Shown here piece after piece: positions 1 through 7,856 of a stretch of 64,000 nt of DNA (position 1 is the stretch's first letter; each line of letters begins with the position of its first letter). The translations under genes and the position numbers were made by a program. Below the pieces are notes generated by a model, which worked only from the letters and a program-made list of their open reading frames with translations, ran no database searches and was not told the origin of the DNA. The DNA comes from Solibacteraceae bacterium. Its GTDB lineage: Bacteria; Acidobacteriota; Terriglobia; Bryobacterales; Bryobacteraceae. The stretch spans positions 1 to 64,000 of the forward strand of contig JALSRK010000006.1 in NCBI GenBank assembly GCA_026984795.1, written 5' to 3'.

Positions 1-307
1 TAGTTTACCGCCCCGGGGTGGTTGCGGCGAACGCCGCGACGCGTCACACGTCGCGCCAACCGACTGACAACACGGCATTTGCCCTTTTCAACGTTTTGCG
101 TCGAAAATGCGCCACGCGTCACGCCACAGCGGCCCGTCAGACGGCGCTGCTCCAGGATGTGGCCTCCGCCGGCGGGCGACCCGCCGGGCGGGCGCAACGA
201 TCCGGGAGCGAAACAGCCAGGGGCACGGTGCAGGCGAGTCACATTATCTATTCAGAGCCTTCGCCTCTCCAGAAGCGATCTTCACGCCTCACCCGCCGCC
301 CAGGGGG
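1..307. other. Non-coding left edge, no gene recognised
   Basis: I see no convincing gene here. Open frames that cross it are low-complexity Arg/Pro-rich shadows of the reverse-strand gene that ends at 308. The only structure is a 7-bp inverted repeat, CGCGACG at 35-41 and CGTCGCG at 49-55 with a 7-nt loop. It could be part of a terminator for a gene to the left, but no T-run follows. Confidence 0.5.
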
Positions 308-1723
308 TTAGTCCACCCGGATCTCCCCCACGTCGTACCAGCCGTCGTCCTGGCGGCCTTCGATGGCCAGCCGGATGGCCGGCTTCCCCGTCCGCGGATC
401 GAGCAGCGCCACCCGTACCCGGTAGCTTCCCGGGGCGAGCGTATGCGGCACGTAGAGGGTGTCGTCGTAGACGGCGTCGCCCGGCAACCATTCCCTTACC
501 TTCGCCCGCGTGGGAATCACCGCCCCTTCACCCCCCGAGGCCGGCCGGAGCTCGAGCGCCAGGATGTAGTCGCGGTAGACCGGCGCCACCCCGGCGTTCA
601 CCCACCACATGCTCACCGGCATCATCCGGCCGGCCCGCACCGTCTGGGGCAGCTCGAAACGCCGCAGGATGAACCGGTAGCCCATCCGCTTCTGCAGGTA
701 CTCGAACTTCGGCTTCCACTCCTCAGGGATCCGCGTGGACTTGATGTTGATCGAGCTCACGTGCCACCTGAGCGCCTGCTCGATGATGTAGTCGATGTCG
801 TATTCCTGCTCCTTCCAGTACAGCGGTGTGCCGCAGCTCTCGAGCGACACGGGACTCCGCCGCCAGACCTCCTGCGCCCCGGCGCGGACGAGCTGCAGCG
901 GGTAGAAGTCCAGCATGTGGCTCCACCGCTTGCCCCAACTCTCCCAATAGTGGGCTTTCATGTCACCCCAGCAGTCCAACCGCCAGCCGGCGCCCTTGCT
1001 GGTGCCGTAGCGCAGCGCTTCGAGGGCGTCGAAGTTCATCAGCAGCGGGGTCTTCTTGAAACCCTTCAAATAAAGGTCGATCAAGGCCTTCTGCATCGGC
1101 CACTCGGGCAGATACGGCCCCCAGCCCTCGCCCCAATAGCCCACCGTCGAGATGTCCACCGAATCCAGGTACGGATGCCCGTCGTAGCGCGCGGCGAAGG
1201 CCTTCACCAGCCCTCCCCAGTACTTCATGTACAGCGGATCGGAGGCGTCAGGCGACCAGATCTTGCCGTCCTTGTCCGTGGGCTTGTTGGCCCGGCGGGC
1301 GCCGGAGTTGCGGTACCACTCCGGCAGCGGATGATCCTGATCGTAGGGCATGATGCGCACGGCGAGTTGCTGGCCGCGTTCCCGGGCTTGCTCGATGGCC
1401 AGGTCGATGATTTCCCAGCGGTAACGGCCGGGCTCCGGTTCGATCTGATACCAGAACCACCGGCAATAGGCGATCGAGGACGGAGGGAAGTCCGGCGGCG
1501 GGTCGGCCAGGGGAAGCCGCTCTTCGGGCCCCACTTCGGACCACTTCTTGCCTGGATTGATCGCGTTGCCGTTGAACCGCTGGAAGGTCTGGATGCCCAT
1601 CCCGGGGTTCACCAGCACGTCGTGGATCTCTCTCGGCCGAAAAACGACCATTTGTCCCTGCGCGCCGGCCGCGCCCGCAAACACAGTGGCGAGCATCGCC
1701 GCTGACAAAAGCTGGTTCCTCAT
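308..1723 (-). CDS. Secreted DUF4832-type (glycoside-hydrolase-like) protein
   Basis: A 471-residue protein with an N-terminal Sec signal (MRNQLLSAAMLATVFAGAAG) and then a region rich in aromatic and acidic residues that looks like a TIM-barrel sugar-active enzyme: NPGMGIQTFQRF near the mature start, YWGEGWG in the middle, and a C-terminal beta-rich part (VNAGVAPVYRDY) typical of DUF4832 proteins. Members are predicted exported glycosidase-like proteins; the substrate is unknown. I chose the ATG at 1723 because GGGAGGA lies just upstream and the signal peptide begins there; the longer in-frame start at 1942 would add 73 low-complexity residues. It has its own -10-like element (1761-1766), so it may be transcribed apart from the FAH gene upstream. 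Family assignment is from memory of the fold and is moderate. Confidence 0.7.
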   Translation of the reverse strand: MRNQLLSAAMLATVFAGAAGAQGQMVVFRPREIHDVLVNPGMGIQTFQRFNGNAINPGKKWSEVGPEERLPLADPPPDFPPSSIAYCRWFWYQIEPEPGRYRWEIIDLAIEQARERGQQLAVRIMPYDQDHPLPEWYRNSGARRANKPTDKDGKIWSPDASDPLYMKYWGGLVKAFAARYDGHPYLDSVDISTVGYWGEGWGPYLPEWPMQKALIDLYLKGFKKTPLLMNFDALEALRYGTSKGAGWRLDCWGDMKAHYWESWGKRWSHMLDFYPLQLVRAGAQEVWRRSPVSLESCGTPLYWKEQEYDIDYIIEQALRWHVSSINIKSTRIPEEWKPKFEYLQKRMGYRFILRRFELPQTVRAGRMMPVSMWWVNAGVAPVYRDYILALELRPASGGEGAVIPTRAKVREWLPGDAVYDDTLYVPHTLAPGSYRVRVALLDPRTGKPAIRLAIEGRQDDGWYDVGEIRVD

Positions 1724-1760
1724 CTGGTCCTCCCTTCGACTGTGGGCAGATCGGTTTGGA

Positions 1761-1766
1761 ATTATA
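1761..1766 (-). promoter_or_regulatory. Candidate -10 element (TATAAT) for the DUF4832 gene
   Basis: On the minus strand TATAAT ends 37 nt upstream of the ATG at 1723, giving a leader of about 30 nt that contains the GGGAGGA ribosome site. No good -35 hexamer is visible 16-18 nt upstream, so the call rests on the perfect -10 and its position. Confidence 0.4.
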
Positions 1767-1853
1767 CGAGGCGTGGTACCGGAGTCGCCGGTGACCTCAG
1801 CCCGCCAGCATATCCCGCGTCGGGGGACGCCGCAACTCACCGGCCGCCTCGGC

Positions 1854-2702
1854 TCAACCGGCCAGCCGCTCGACCGGATTCGACAGGGTTCCGATCTCGG
1901 GCACAGTGATCGTGCAGACGTCGCCGGGCTCGAGGGCCGCATCCTCGGGCACGATGATGCCGGTCCCGGTGAGCAGCACGGAGCCGCGAGGCACGGAGTT
2001 GGCCCGGAGCAGGTACTCGATCAGCTCCTCGATCTTGCGGTTCATCCGCGCCGTGCTGGTCCTGCCTTCGAAGACGAGCCTGCGCCCACGCCGGATCGTG
2101 CAGGTCATTTCCAGGTTGTAGGGGTCCGTCAGCTCCTCCGGGGTGACGATCACCGGCCCCAGGGCGCAGCAGCGGTCGTAAATCTTCGACTGGGGCAGGT
2201 AGAGCGGGTTCTCGCGCTCGATGTCCCAGGCCGAAACATCGTTGGCCAGGGTGTAACCCAGGATCGTCCCGCCGGTGCCCAGCACGACGGCCAGCTCCGG
2301 CTCCGGAGCGGTGAACTTTGAGTCCGGGCGGATGCCGACCGGCTCCCCCGGCCCCACGCAGACCCGCGCGTTGCCCTTGAAGAAGATCTCCGGCCTCGCC
2401 GACCGGTAGACGTGGGCGTAGAATCCTTCGCGCGTGCCGTGTTCGGCGTCCCGGAAGCTCGAGCTGGCCTCGTAGGTGCAGCCTGTGGCCCACACCTCTC
2501 TCGGGGTGAGCGGCAGGATCGGCTCGGCCTCCACCGGGTGCTTGCTCGCCAGATCCGGGGCCAGATCCGCGAGAGACGCCTTCTCGACCTCGCAGCGCTC
2601 GATCAGCGCCGTTACCGTGTAGTTGGGGATCGGCCGGATCTCGTCGCCGTCCACCACGGCGGCCGTCACCTTGCCGTCCCATCGGATCCTGGTGATCTTC
2701 AT
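1854..2702 (-). CDS. FAH-family hydrolase/dehydratase (2-keto-3-deoxy acid type)
   Basis: A 282-residue fumarylacetoacetate-hydrolase superfamily protein. The metal site is visible as the pair E134/E136 in APEPELAVVLG and D155 in NDVSAWDIE, with the Lys of the catalytic loop near 173 (QSKIYD). This family includes fumarylpyruvate and acylpyruvate hydrolases and 2-keto-3-deoxy-D-arabinonate dehydratase. The aldehyde dehydrogenase 53 nt upstream is of the ketoglutarate-semialdehyde type, which favours the dehydratase role: a 2-keto-3-deoxy-pentonate would give 2,5-dioxopentanoate for the next enzyme. That pathway role is inference. The ATG at 2702 has GGGGAGGAG about 10 nt upstream; a start at 2744 is possible but adds a non-family extension. 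Confidence 0.85.
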   Translation of the reverse strand: MKITRIRWDGKVTAAVVDGDEIRPIPNYTVTALIERCEVEKASLADLAPDLASKHPVEAEPILPLTPREVWATGCTYEASSSFRDAEHGTREGFYAHVYRSARPEIFFKGNARVCVGPGEPVGIRPDSKFTAPEPELAVVLGTGGTILGYTLANDVSAWDIERENPLYLPQSKIYDRCCALGPVIVTPEELTDPYNLEMTCTIRRGRRLVFEGRTSTARMNRKIEELIEYLLRANSVPRGSVLLTGTGIIVPEDAALEPGDVCTITVPEIGTLSNPVERLAG

Positions 2703-2755
2703 CCCGCTGCTGCTCCTCCCCGTCTCGGCCGCCGGCGCCGTCACGGCGCGGGACG

Positions 2756-4201
2756 TCAGTATTTCAAGTAGACCGTCTTGTAGTCGCTGTAGAAGTCAAG
2801 GGCCGCCGGCCCCTGCTCCTTGGGCCCGAAACTGGAGTCTTTGGTTCCGCCGAAGGGAAGCTGGTACTCCACGCCCGCGCTCGGCAGGTTCACCGTCAGC
2901 AGCCCGGCCTCCATCGAGTAGACGAACTCGAAGACGCGGCTCAGGTTCGTGGTCTGGATCGAAGCCGAAAGCCCGAAGGGCACGGCGTTGGCGATCCGCA
3001 TGGCATCCTCGAAGTCCTTCGCCTTCATCACGCCCAGCACCGGCCCGAAGATCTCCTCCTGGGCAATGGTCATCTCCGGGGTGACGTCGCGGAAGATCGT
3101 CGGCTCGACGAAGTAGCCCTTGTCGTAGCCGGGCCCGGTGAGGCGCCGGCCGCCGCAGACCGGCTCGCCGGCCTCGCGCCGGCCGATCTCGATGTAGCGC
3201 AGGTCGATCTCGAGCTGCTTCTCGTCGATGGCCGGCCCGATCTGCACCCCCGGCTCCAGCCCGTTGCCGACCTTGAGCTTCTTCGTCGCCTCCACCAGCG
3301 CCTCGAGGAACTTCTCGTAGATCGGCTCCTCGACGATGCAGCGGCTCGTCGCCGTGCACTTCTGCCCGGTGGAGAAGAAGGCCGCGTTCACTACGTTGGC
3401 GACGGCGGCGTCGAAGTCGCAGTCGGCCAGCACGATGGTCGGGTTCTTGCCCCCCATCTCGAGCTGGACCCGCAGCCGCCGCCGCGAGGCCCTCTCGTGC
3501 AGCCGGTTGCCCACCTCGCAGGAGCCGGTGAACGAGACGGCCTTCAGTGGCCGGGCATCGAGGAGCGCTTCGCCCAGCACCCCGCCCGGTCCGGCCACGT
3601 AGTTCACCACGCCCTTGGGGATTCCCGCTTCGTGGCAGGCCTCGACGATCCGCCAGGCGCTCAGGGGCGCCGCTGAGGCCGGCTTGAGCACCACCGTGTT
3701 GCCGCAGATCAGCGCCGGGGCGAGCTTCCACGCGGGGATGGCGCTGGGGAAGTTCCACGGCGTCACCAGCCCGCAGACGCCCACCGGCTTACGGATGGCG
3801 AACATGTGCACCCGGGGACGCTCCGAGGGCACTTGCAGACCCGGCAGCCGGGAGCCTTCGCTCGCGTAGTAGCGGAAGATGTTGACCGAGCGCATGGTCT
3901 CGCCCCGGGCCTCGGGCAGCGTCTTGCCCTCCTCCCGGGTCATCTCCTCGGCGAGCTGGTCCAGGCGGGACTCGAGGATGTCGGCTACCTGGAACAGGTA
4001 GCGGCCCCGGGCCGGGGGGTTCATCGACGCCCATTCGCCCAGGGCGCGCCCGGCGGCATCGGCCGCCCGGACGATGTCTTCCGCGGCGCCTTTGACGAAC
4101 AGCCCCACCACTTCGTCGATGTTCGCCGGGTTGCGGTTCTCGAAGCGTTCCCCGTCCACCCATTCCCCATCGATGTAGTTCCGGAAGACTTCTGCGCTCA
4201 T
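2756..4201 (-). CDS. NAD(P)+-dependent aldehyde dehydrogenase (2-ketoglutarate semialdehyde type)
   Basis: A 481-residue aldehyde dehydrogenase of full family length. PWNFP near 148-152 carries the oxyanion Asn, FTGS near 224-227 the cofactor loop, LEMGGKNP the general base Glu (about 248), and GQKCTA the catalytic Cys (about 282). Length, the N-terminal YIDGEWV motif and the FAH-family partner 53 nt downstream suggest 2,5-dioxopentanoate (2-ketoglutarate semialdehyde) dehydrogenase, which delivers 2-oxoglutarate to the TCA cycle in the oxidative pentose and hexarate routes. Succinate-semialdehyde or other aldehydes cannot be excluded from sequence alone. The ATG at 4201 has a good site, AAGGGAGGATC, just upstream. 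Cytoplasmic. Confidence 0.9.
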   Translation of the reverse strand: MSAEVFRNYIDGEWVDGERFENRNPANIDEVVGLFVKGAAEDIVRAADAAGRALGEWASMNPPARGRYLFQVADILESRLDQLAEEMTREEGKTLPEARGETMRSVNIFRYYASEGSRLPGLQVPSERPRVHMFAIRKPVGVCGLVTPWNFPSAIPAWKLAPALICGNTVVLKPASAAPLSAWRIVEACHEAGIPKGVVNYVAGPGGVLGEALLDARPLKAVSFTGSCEVGNRLHERASRRRLRVQLEMGGKNPTIVLADCDFDAAVANVVNAAFFSTGQKCTATSRCIVEEPIYEKFLEALVEATKKLKVGNGLEPGVQIGPAIDEKQLEIDLRYIEIGRREAGEPVCGGRRLTGPGYDKGYFVEPTIFRDVTPEMTIAQEEIFGPVLGVMKAKDFEDAMRIANAVPFGLSASIQTTNLSRVFEFVYSMEAGLLTVNLPSAGVEYQLPFGGTKDSSFGPKEQGPAALDFYSDYKTVYLKY

Positions 4202-4289
4202 CTCGATCCTCCCTTCTTGGGGCGAAACCCTCCCTGCCCCCGCCGGACGGCGGACTTCGGCTCGCCGGCGGGGGCGCTACGGAGGCCGG

Positions 4290-4856
4290 CTAAAACTTCA
4301 CCTGCGGAACCTCGCGGGCCGCGGGAGCGGTCTGAAAGTAGTCGTCGTTGCGCTGGAACCCAAACAGAGAAGCCACGATGTTGTTCGGGAACAGAGCGAT
4401 CGTCGTGTTGTAGCGCTGCACCGCTTCGTTGTATTTGCGGCGCTCGACGGCGATCCGGTTCTCGGTGCCAGCCAACTCGTCCTGCAAACGCAGGAAGTTC
4501 TCGCTGGACTTCAGTTGCGGATAGTTCTCCACCACCACCAACAGGCGGCCCAGAGCCGAGTCGAGGGCGGCGTTGGCCTGCATCCTCTCTCTAGGGGTGC
4601 GGGCCCCGAGCAGGGCCGCCCGCGCCTTGGTGACCGAGTCGATTACCGTCCGCTCTTGCTTGGCGAATCCTTTCACGGTCTCCACCAGATTCGGGATCAG
4701 ATCCGCCCGGCGCTGCAACGCCACGTCCACCTGCGACCAGGCCGCCCGGATGGCTTCCTGCTGAGTGACCAGCTCATTGCGGATGGACATGGCCTTGGCC
4801 CCGAATATCAAGACCAGGACGAGTAAGACAGCGAGGACGATACCGGCGATTTTCAT
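4290..4856 (-). CDS. lemA: LemA family protein
   Basis: A 188-residue protein with one N-terminal membrane segment (IAGIVLAVLLVLVLIFGAKA) followed by a long alpha-helical domain. The family signatures AWSQVDVALQRRADLIPNLV, ENYPQLKSSENFLRLQDELAGTEN and YNTTIALFPNN are all present. LemA proteins have an extracytoplasmic coiled-coil domain of unknown molecular function and usually sit beside TPM-domain proteins. Here the TPM gene is two genes upstream in the same direction, with a nucleotidyltransferase between. Spacing from that gene is 18 nt, so they are probably co-transcribed. Confidence 0.95.
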   Translation of the reverse strand: MKIAGIVLAVLLVLVLIFGAKAMSIRNELVTQQEAIRAAWSQVDVALQRRADLIPNLVETVKGFAKQERTVIDSVTKARAALLGARTPRERMQANAALDSALGRLLVVVENYPQLKSSENFLRLQDELAGTENRIAVERRKYNEAVQRYNTTIALFPNNIVASLFGFQRNDDYFQTAPAAREVPQVKF

Positions 4857-4874
4857 CAGTGTGGCTCCCGAGTT

Positions 4875-5585
4875 TTATTTTTCCAGCTTGTCCACTGCAT
4901 TGACGACGGACCCGATCGCCGCCAGGTACTGTTCGAACAGCCGCTGCGGCTCGAGTTCCTTGGGTTTGATCTTGGCCTGCCGCAGATCGAGCAGGGAAAG
5001 GAACGGCGCCGGGTCCATGCCGAAAACCTCGGCGGCGCGGGATACGATTTCCCGCTTGGCGAACGGCGATTCCAGCCCGTGCAGCCGCACCGCGTGCCGG
5101 GTAAGAACGCAGAACGTAGATACCGAATCGGCCAGCAGGCGCAGCAGCAGATCGCGGTCGTGCAGTACCCCAGCCGCTTTCTGCCGGAGCCGGAGCAGCT
5201 TGGACCGCAACTCGAACTCGACCCGCGCCCGGTAGAAGGACTCGTCGATCTCCATGCCCGCAACGACGTTCTCCCCATAAAGGATACGGTGCCGCTCCTT
5301 GATGTCGTGGAATTCGATGGGGAAGCAATCGGTCGAAGTCCGCACCTCTTCGGCGCTCATCAGCAGCGGCGACGGGTTGCCTTTGTCGCGCCACCAGCGG
5401 AAGATGGGAACCGCCAGGGCGAGTTCTTCCAGCCCGATGCGGGAAAGCACGCAAAAGATGTTCAGATCCGAGAAGCCGGGCGTGTACTCACCCGCGGCGG
5501 CCGAGCCGTACAAGACAACCGAGACCAGCCGGTCGCCGTAGGCTTTTTCGAGCCGCTCGAGGAGTTGCTGCAACAGTTTTTCCAT
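4875..5585 (-). CDS. Nucleotidyltransferase-fold protein with degenerate DxD motif
   Basis: A 236-residue protein whose N-terminus has the polymerase-beta-like nucleotidyltransferase signature: a helix (MEKLLQQLLERLEKAYGDRL), strand VVLYGSAAAGEY with the GS pair at 27-28, then SDLNIF with D40 and N42. In active enzymes of the fold the last motif is DxD or DxE; the Asn at the second position predicts weak or lost metal binding. The C-terminal half is helical, HEPN-like in feel but without a recognisable RxxxxH motif. It lies 37 nt after the TPM gene and 18 nt before lemA, inside what is normally a LemA-TPM pair. Function unknown; it could be a nucleotide or nucleic acid sensor. Confidence 0.75.
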   Translation of the reverse strand: MEKLLQQLLERLEKAYGDRLVSVVLYGSAAAGEYTPGFSDLNIFCVLSRIGLEELALAVPIFRWWRDKGNPSPLLMSAEEVRTSTDCFPIEFHDIKERHRILYGENVVAGMEIDESFYRARVEFELRSKLLRLRQKAAGVLHDRDLLLRLLADSVSTFCVLTRHAVRLHGLESPFAKREIVSRAAEVFGMDPAPFLSLLDLRQAKIKPKELEPQRLFEQYLAAIGSVVNAVDKLEK

Positions 5586-5622
5586 CCTGTCCCTGTCCTT
5601 GGCTCAGTGCCCGCACTCTCCG

Positions 5623-6429
5623 TCACCAGCTTGACGACGCGCCGCCGCCGCCGGAGTCGCCGCCGCCGAAGCCCCCGAACGAGTCGAACGAGTCGAATCC
5701 GCCGAAGCCCCCCGACGACCGCCCGTGAAACCCGCCCATGCCGCGCCCCAGCACGTTGCCGAGAAGCAGCCCAGCCAGCAGCCCGTCCATCCCCATCCCG
5801 TGACGGCGGTAGGCGAGCCCCCGCCGCCGGCTCCGCCCGCCCAGCAGGGCCAGCAAGGCAAAGACCGCAAAGAGAACCGGACCCACGGGAAACCCGGCCC
5901 CCGGGCGTGCCCGTCTGGTGTGCGGAACCGGCTGTTGGATGGTGACGCCTTTCCGCTGAGCGATCCGCTCGGCCAGGGTCTGGACGGCCACCGCCACCGC
6001 CTCCCCGTAACGCTGCTGTTTCAGCGCCGGCCGCATCCGCCGCAGCAGACTGCCCGCGTAACCGTCGGGGATGATCGGTTCCAGCCCGTAGCCCACCTCG
6101 AGCCGGGAGCGCCGGTCCTGGATCGCCAGCAACAGCAGCACGCCCTCGTCGGTTTCCTTCTTGCCGATCCCCCATTTCCGGTAGATCAGGTTGGCCACGT
6201 CTTCGATGGGCTCGCCGTGGAGCGTGGGGATGGTCAGCACGGCGATCTGCGCCCCGGTGGAAGACTCCACCGCCCGGCAGTAACGTTCAAGCGCCTGCTC
6301 GGTGCGCGCATCGATCACGTTGGCGTAGTCGGAGATGTAGCCGTCGGGTTGGAGGGCGGAAAAGTCATACGCGAAGGCCGATAAGACCGTCGCCGTCCAC
6401 AGGAGGCCAATGTGCAAGAACCGCTTCAT
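5623..6429 (-). CDS. TPM-domain (YgcG-like) membrane protein
   Basis: A 268-residue protein: signal peptide (MKRFLHIGLLWTATVLSAFA), a TPM domain over about residues 25-150 (YISDYANVIDARTEQALE, TGAQIAVLTIPT, KWGIGKKETDEGVLLLLAI, RRSRLEVGYGLEPIIPDGYAG), a hydrophobic segment near 175-193, and a Gly/Ser/Phe-rich tail ending in GGGGASSSW, as is common in the family. TPM proteins face the periplasm or cell exterior and act with LemA partners; their biochemical role is not settled. I use the ATG at 6429; an in-frame TTG at 6438 is possible. No clear ribosome site precedes either. Confidence 0.9.
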   Translation of the reverse strand: MKRFLHIGLLWTATVLSAFAYDFSALQPDGYISDYANVIDARTEQALERYCRAVESSTGAQIAVLTIPTLHGEPIEDVANLIYRKWGIGKKETDEGVLLLLAIQDRRSRLEVGYGLEPIIPDGYAGSLLRRMRPALKQQRYGEAVAVAVQTLAERIAQRKGVTIQQPVPHTRRARPGAGFPVGPVLFAVFALLALLGGRSRRRGLAYRRHGMGMDGLLAGLLLGNVLGRGMGGFHGRSSGGFGGFDSFDSFGGFGGGDSGGGGASSSW

Positions 6430-6495
6430 CGGCTGCAAGACCAGTGTACTATGGGGCCTTCCACCGCAGTCTCGAGCCGCCGCCCGGGGAAGCGT

Positions 6496-7380
6496 TCAGC
6501 CCCTCAAATCACGGAACGCCTCTTCGACCTCCCGCCGGGCCTCGGGCGAGGCCGGCTTCAACGGGAGCCGCGGCGGCCCGCCGTAGTAACCGTTGAGGTC
6601 CATGGCGTACTTCAGGCCCGGGATGCCGTACTTCGCGGTCACCAGGTGCGCCGCCCGGCCGATGCGGTTCTGCCAGTCGAGCGCCGCCGGGTAGTCCCGC
6701 GTGCGCACCGCCTCCCAGATGGTGATCGTCGCGTAAGGGGCGGCGTTGGCGAAGGCCAGCACGGCCCCGGAAGCGCCGACGGCGAGCGACGGGTAAAGCG
6801 TCGGGGCCGATCCCACGAGCACCTGGAAGCCCTGCTTCACCCCCCGAAGCATCGTCATCACTTTCTCCAGGTTTCCGGAGCTTTCTTTAATGGCGATGAT
6901 GTTCGGGTGCTCGGAGAGCCGCGCCACGGCCTCGGCGGCGATGTCCACGCCGGTGGCTTGCGGCCAGTTGTAGATCATCAGCGGGATCTTGGCCTGGTCT
7001 GCCACCGCTTGGAAATAGAGGAGCTGCGCCTCAGTGTTGTTCAGCAGGTTCTTGTAGTAATGCGGCGTGCGCACCATCGCCGCCTTGTAGCCGATGGCGG
7101 CGGCGCGGTTGGTCAGCTCGACGGTCTCCTGGACGCTTTCCATCCCCGTGCCGGCCAGCAGCAGTTTGTCCGGCGCGGCGTACTCGGCGGCCATCTCCCA
7201 CAGAGCGATCTTCTCCTCGTGGCTCAGATAGACGCTCTCGCCGGTGGAGCCGCAGACGACATAGCCGGCCAGGCGGGTCCTGTTCCACTTCTCGATGTTG
7301 TGCCGGAGTTTGGCGCGGTAGAGCTTCCCGTCCCGGTCAAACGGTGTGGTGATGGGCGGAAAGATACCTTCCAGTTTCAT
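6496..7380 (-). CDS. Dihydrodipicolinate synthase family aldolase/dehydratase
   Basis: A 294-residue class I aldolase of the DapA/N-acetylneuraminate lyase superfamily. Visible are the GSTGE loop (44-48), the catalytic Tyr in IYNWP (Y137) and the Schiff-base Lys in AIKESSGN (K165). Family length is usual. True DapA proteins usually have YNVP, and no lysine-pathway gene lies nearby, so a role on 2-keto acids (for example 4-hydroxy-2-oxoglutarate aldolase or 2-keto-3-deoxy acid dehydratase) is at least as likely. The FAH and aldehyde dehydrogenase genes 2.3 kb downstream on the same strand fit such a role. ATG at 7380 chosen; GTG at 7392 is the alternative. Cytoplasmic. Confidence 0.85.
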   Translation of the reverse strand: MKLEGIFPPITTPFDRDGKLYRAKLRHNIEKWNRTRLAGYVVCGSTGESVYLSHEEKIALWEMAAEYAAPDKLLLAGTGMESVQETVELTNRAAAIGYKAAMVRTPHYYKNLLNNTEAQLLYFQAVADQAKIPLMIYNWPQATGVDIAAEAVARLSEHPNIIAIKESSGNLEKVMTMLRGVKQGFQVLVGSAPTLYPSLAVGASGAVLAFANAAPYATITIWEAVRTRDYPAALDWQNRIGRAAHLVTAKYGIPGLKYAMDLNGYYGGPPRLPLKPASPEARREVEEAFRDLRG

Positions 7381-7395
7381 GATTCCAGACACAGG

Positions 7396-7427
7396 GGGGA
7401 CCGGCGCCCCGCCGGGCGCGGGTCCCC
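7396..7427. terminator. Strong GC hairpin between atpE and the DapA-family gene
   Basis: GGGGACCGGCGCCC (7396-7409) can pair with GGGCGCGGGTCCCC (7414-7427) with one mismatch and a 4-nt loop. It sits 24 nt downstream of the atpE stop codon in the direction of transcription and 16 nt before the start of the next gene. There is no T-run after it, so termination would not be of the classical intrinsic kind; it may instead be an attenuator or an RNA 3'-end stabiliser. Confidence 0.5.
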
Positions 7428-7450
7428 GAAGTGGACTGTCGAGAATCTCT

Positions 7451-7747
7451 CTAGACGACCTTGAGGAACACGATCACCAGCGTGTACAACGCCAGCGACT
7501 CAATGAAGGCCAGACCGAGAATCAAGGCGAACCGGATCGGCGCCGCCGCTCCGGGATTTCGGGCCATCCCTTCGGCGCAGGCCGCTACGGCCTTTGCCTG
7601 GCCGAGCCCGCACAAACCGGACGCAATGGCCATCGAGAATCCGGAGGCGATCGCCACCCAGTTGGTACCGCCGCCGGGACCCTGAGCCATGACCGGGCTG
7701 GCGAGCACGAACAACGCCAGCAGGATCAGGAACAGTTTCGGGTTCAT
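7451..7747 (-). CDS. atpE: F0F1 ATP synthase subunit c
   Basis: A 98-residue hairpin membrane protein with a cleavable-looking N-terminal signal (MNPKLFLILLALFVLASPVMA) and two transmembrane helices joined by the polar loop ARNPGAA, which contacts the central stalk. The ion-carrying carboxylate is E83 in FIESLALY. Aligned on the loop Arg, Q50, E83, S84 and Y88 fall on the Na+-coordinating positions of the Ilyobacter-type c ring, while the Thr that follows Ser there is Leu here. The gene has a good ribosome site (AAGGAG) and follows atpB after about 109 nt. No other F1 or F0 gene follows it. Confidence 0.95.
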   Translation of the reverse strand: MNPKLFLILLALFVLASPVMAQGPGGGTNWVAIASGFSMAIASGLCGLGQAKAVAACAEGMARNPGAAAPIRFALILGLAFIESLALYTLVIVFLKVV

Positions 7748-7856
7748 GGTGTGGACTTTCTCCTTTTCGCTATGAATTGCTCCCAGGAGGTGGTTCCCGA
7801 CATCCTCCTGCAGCCGGGCTCACACTGGGAGCGGCATGATGCCGGTAAGAAAAAAC

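Noticed and set aside
107..1705. A 532-codon plus-strand frame opposite the DUF4832 gene
   Set aside because: Product is His/Arg/Pro-rich without domains; the reverse-strand gene has a signal peptide, a ribosome site and family motifs.
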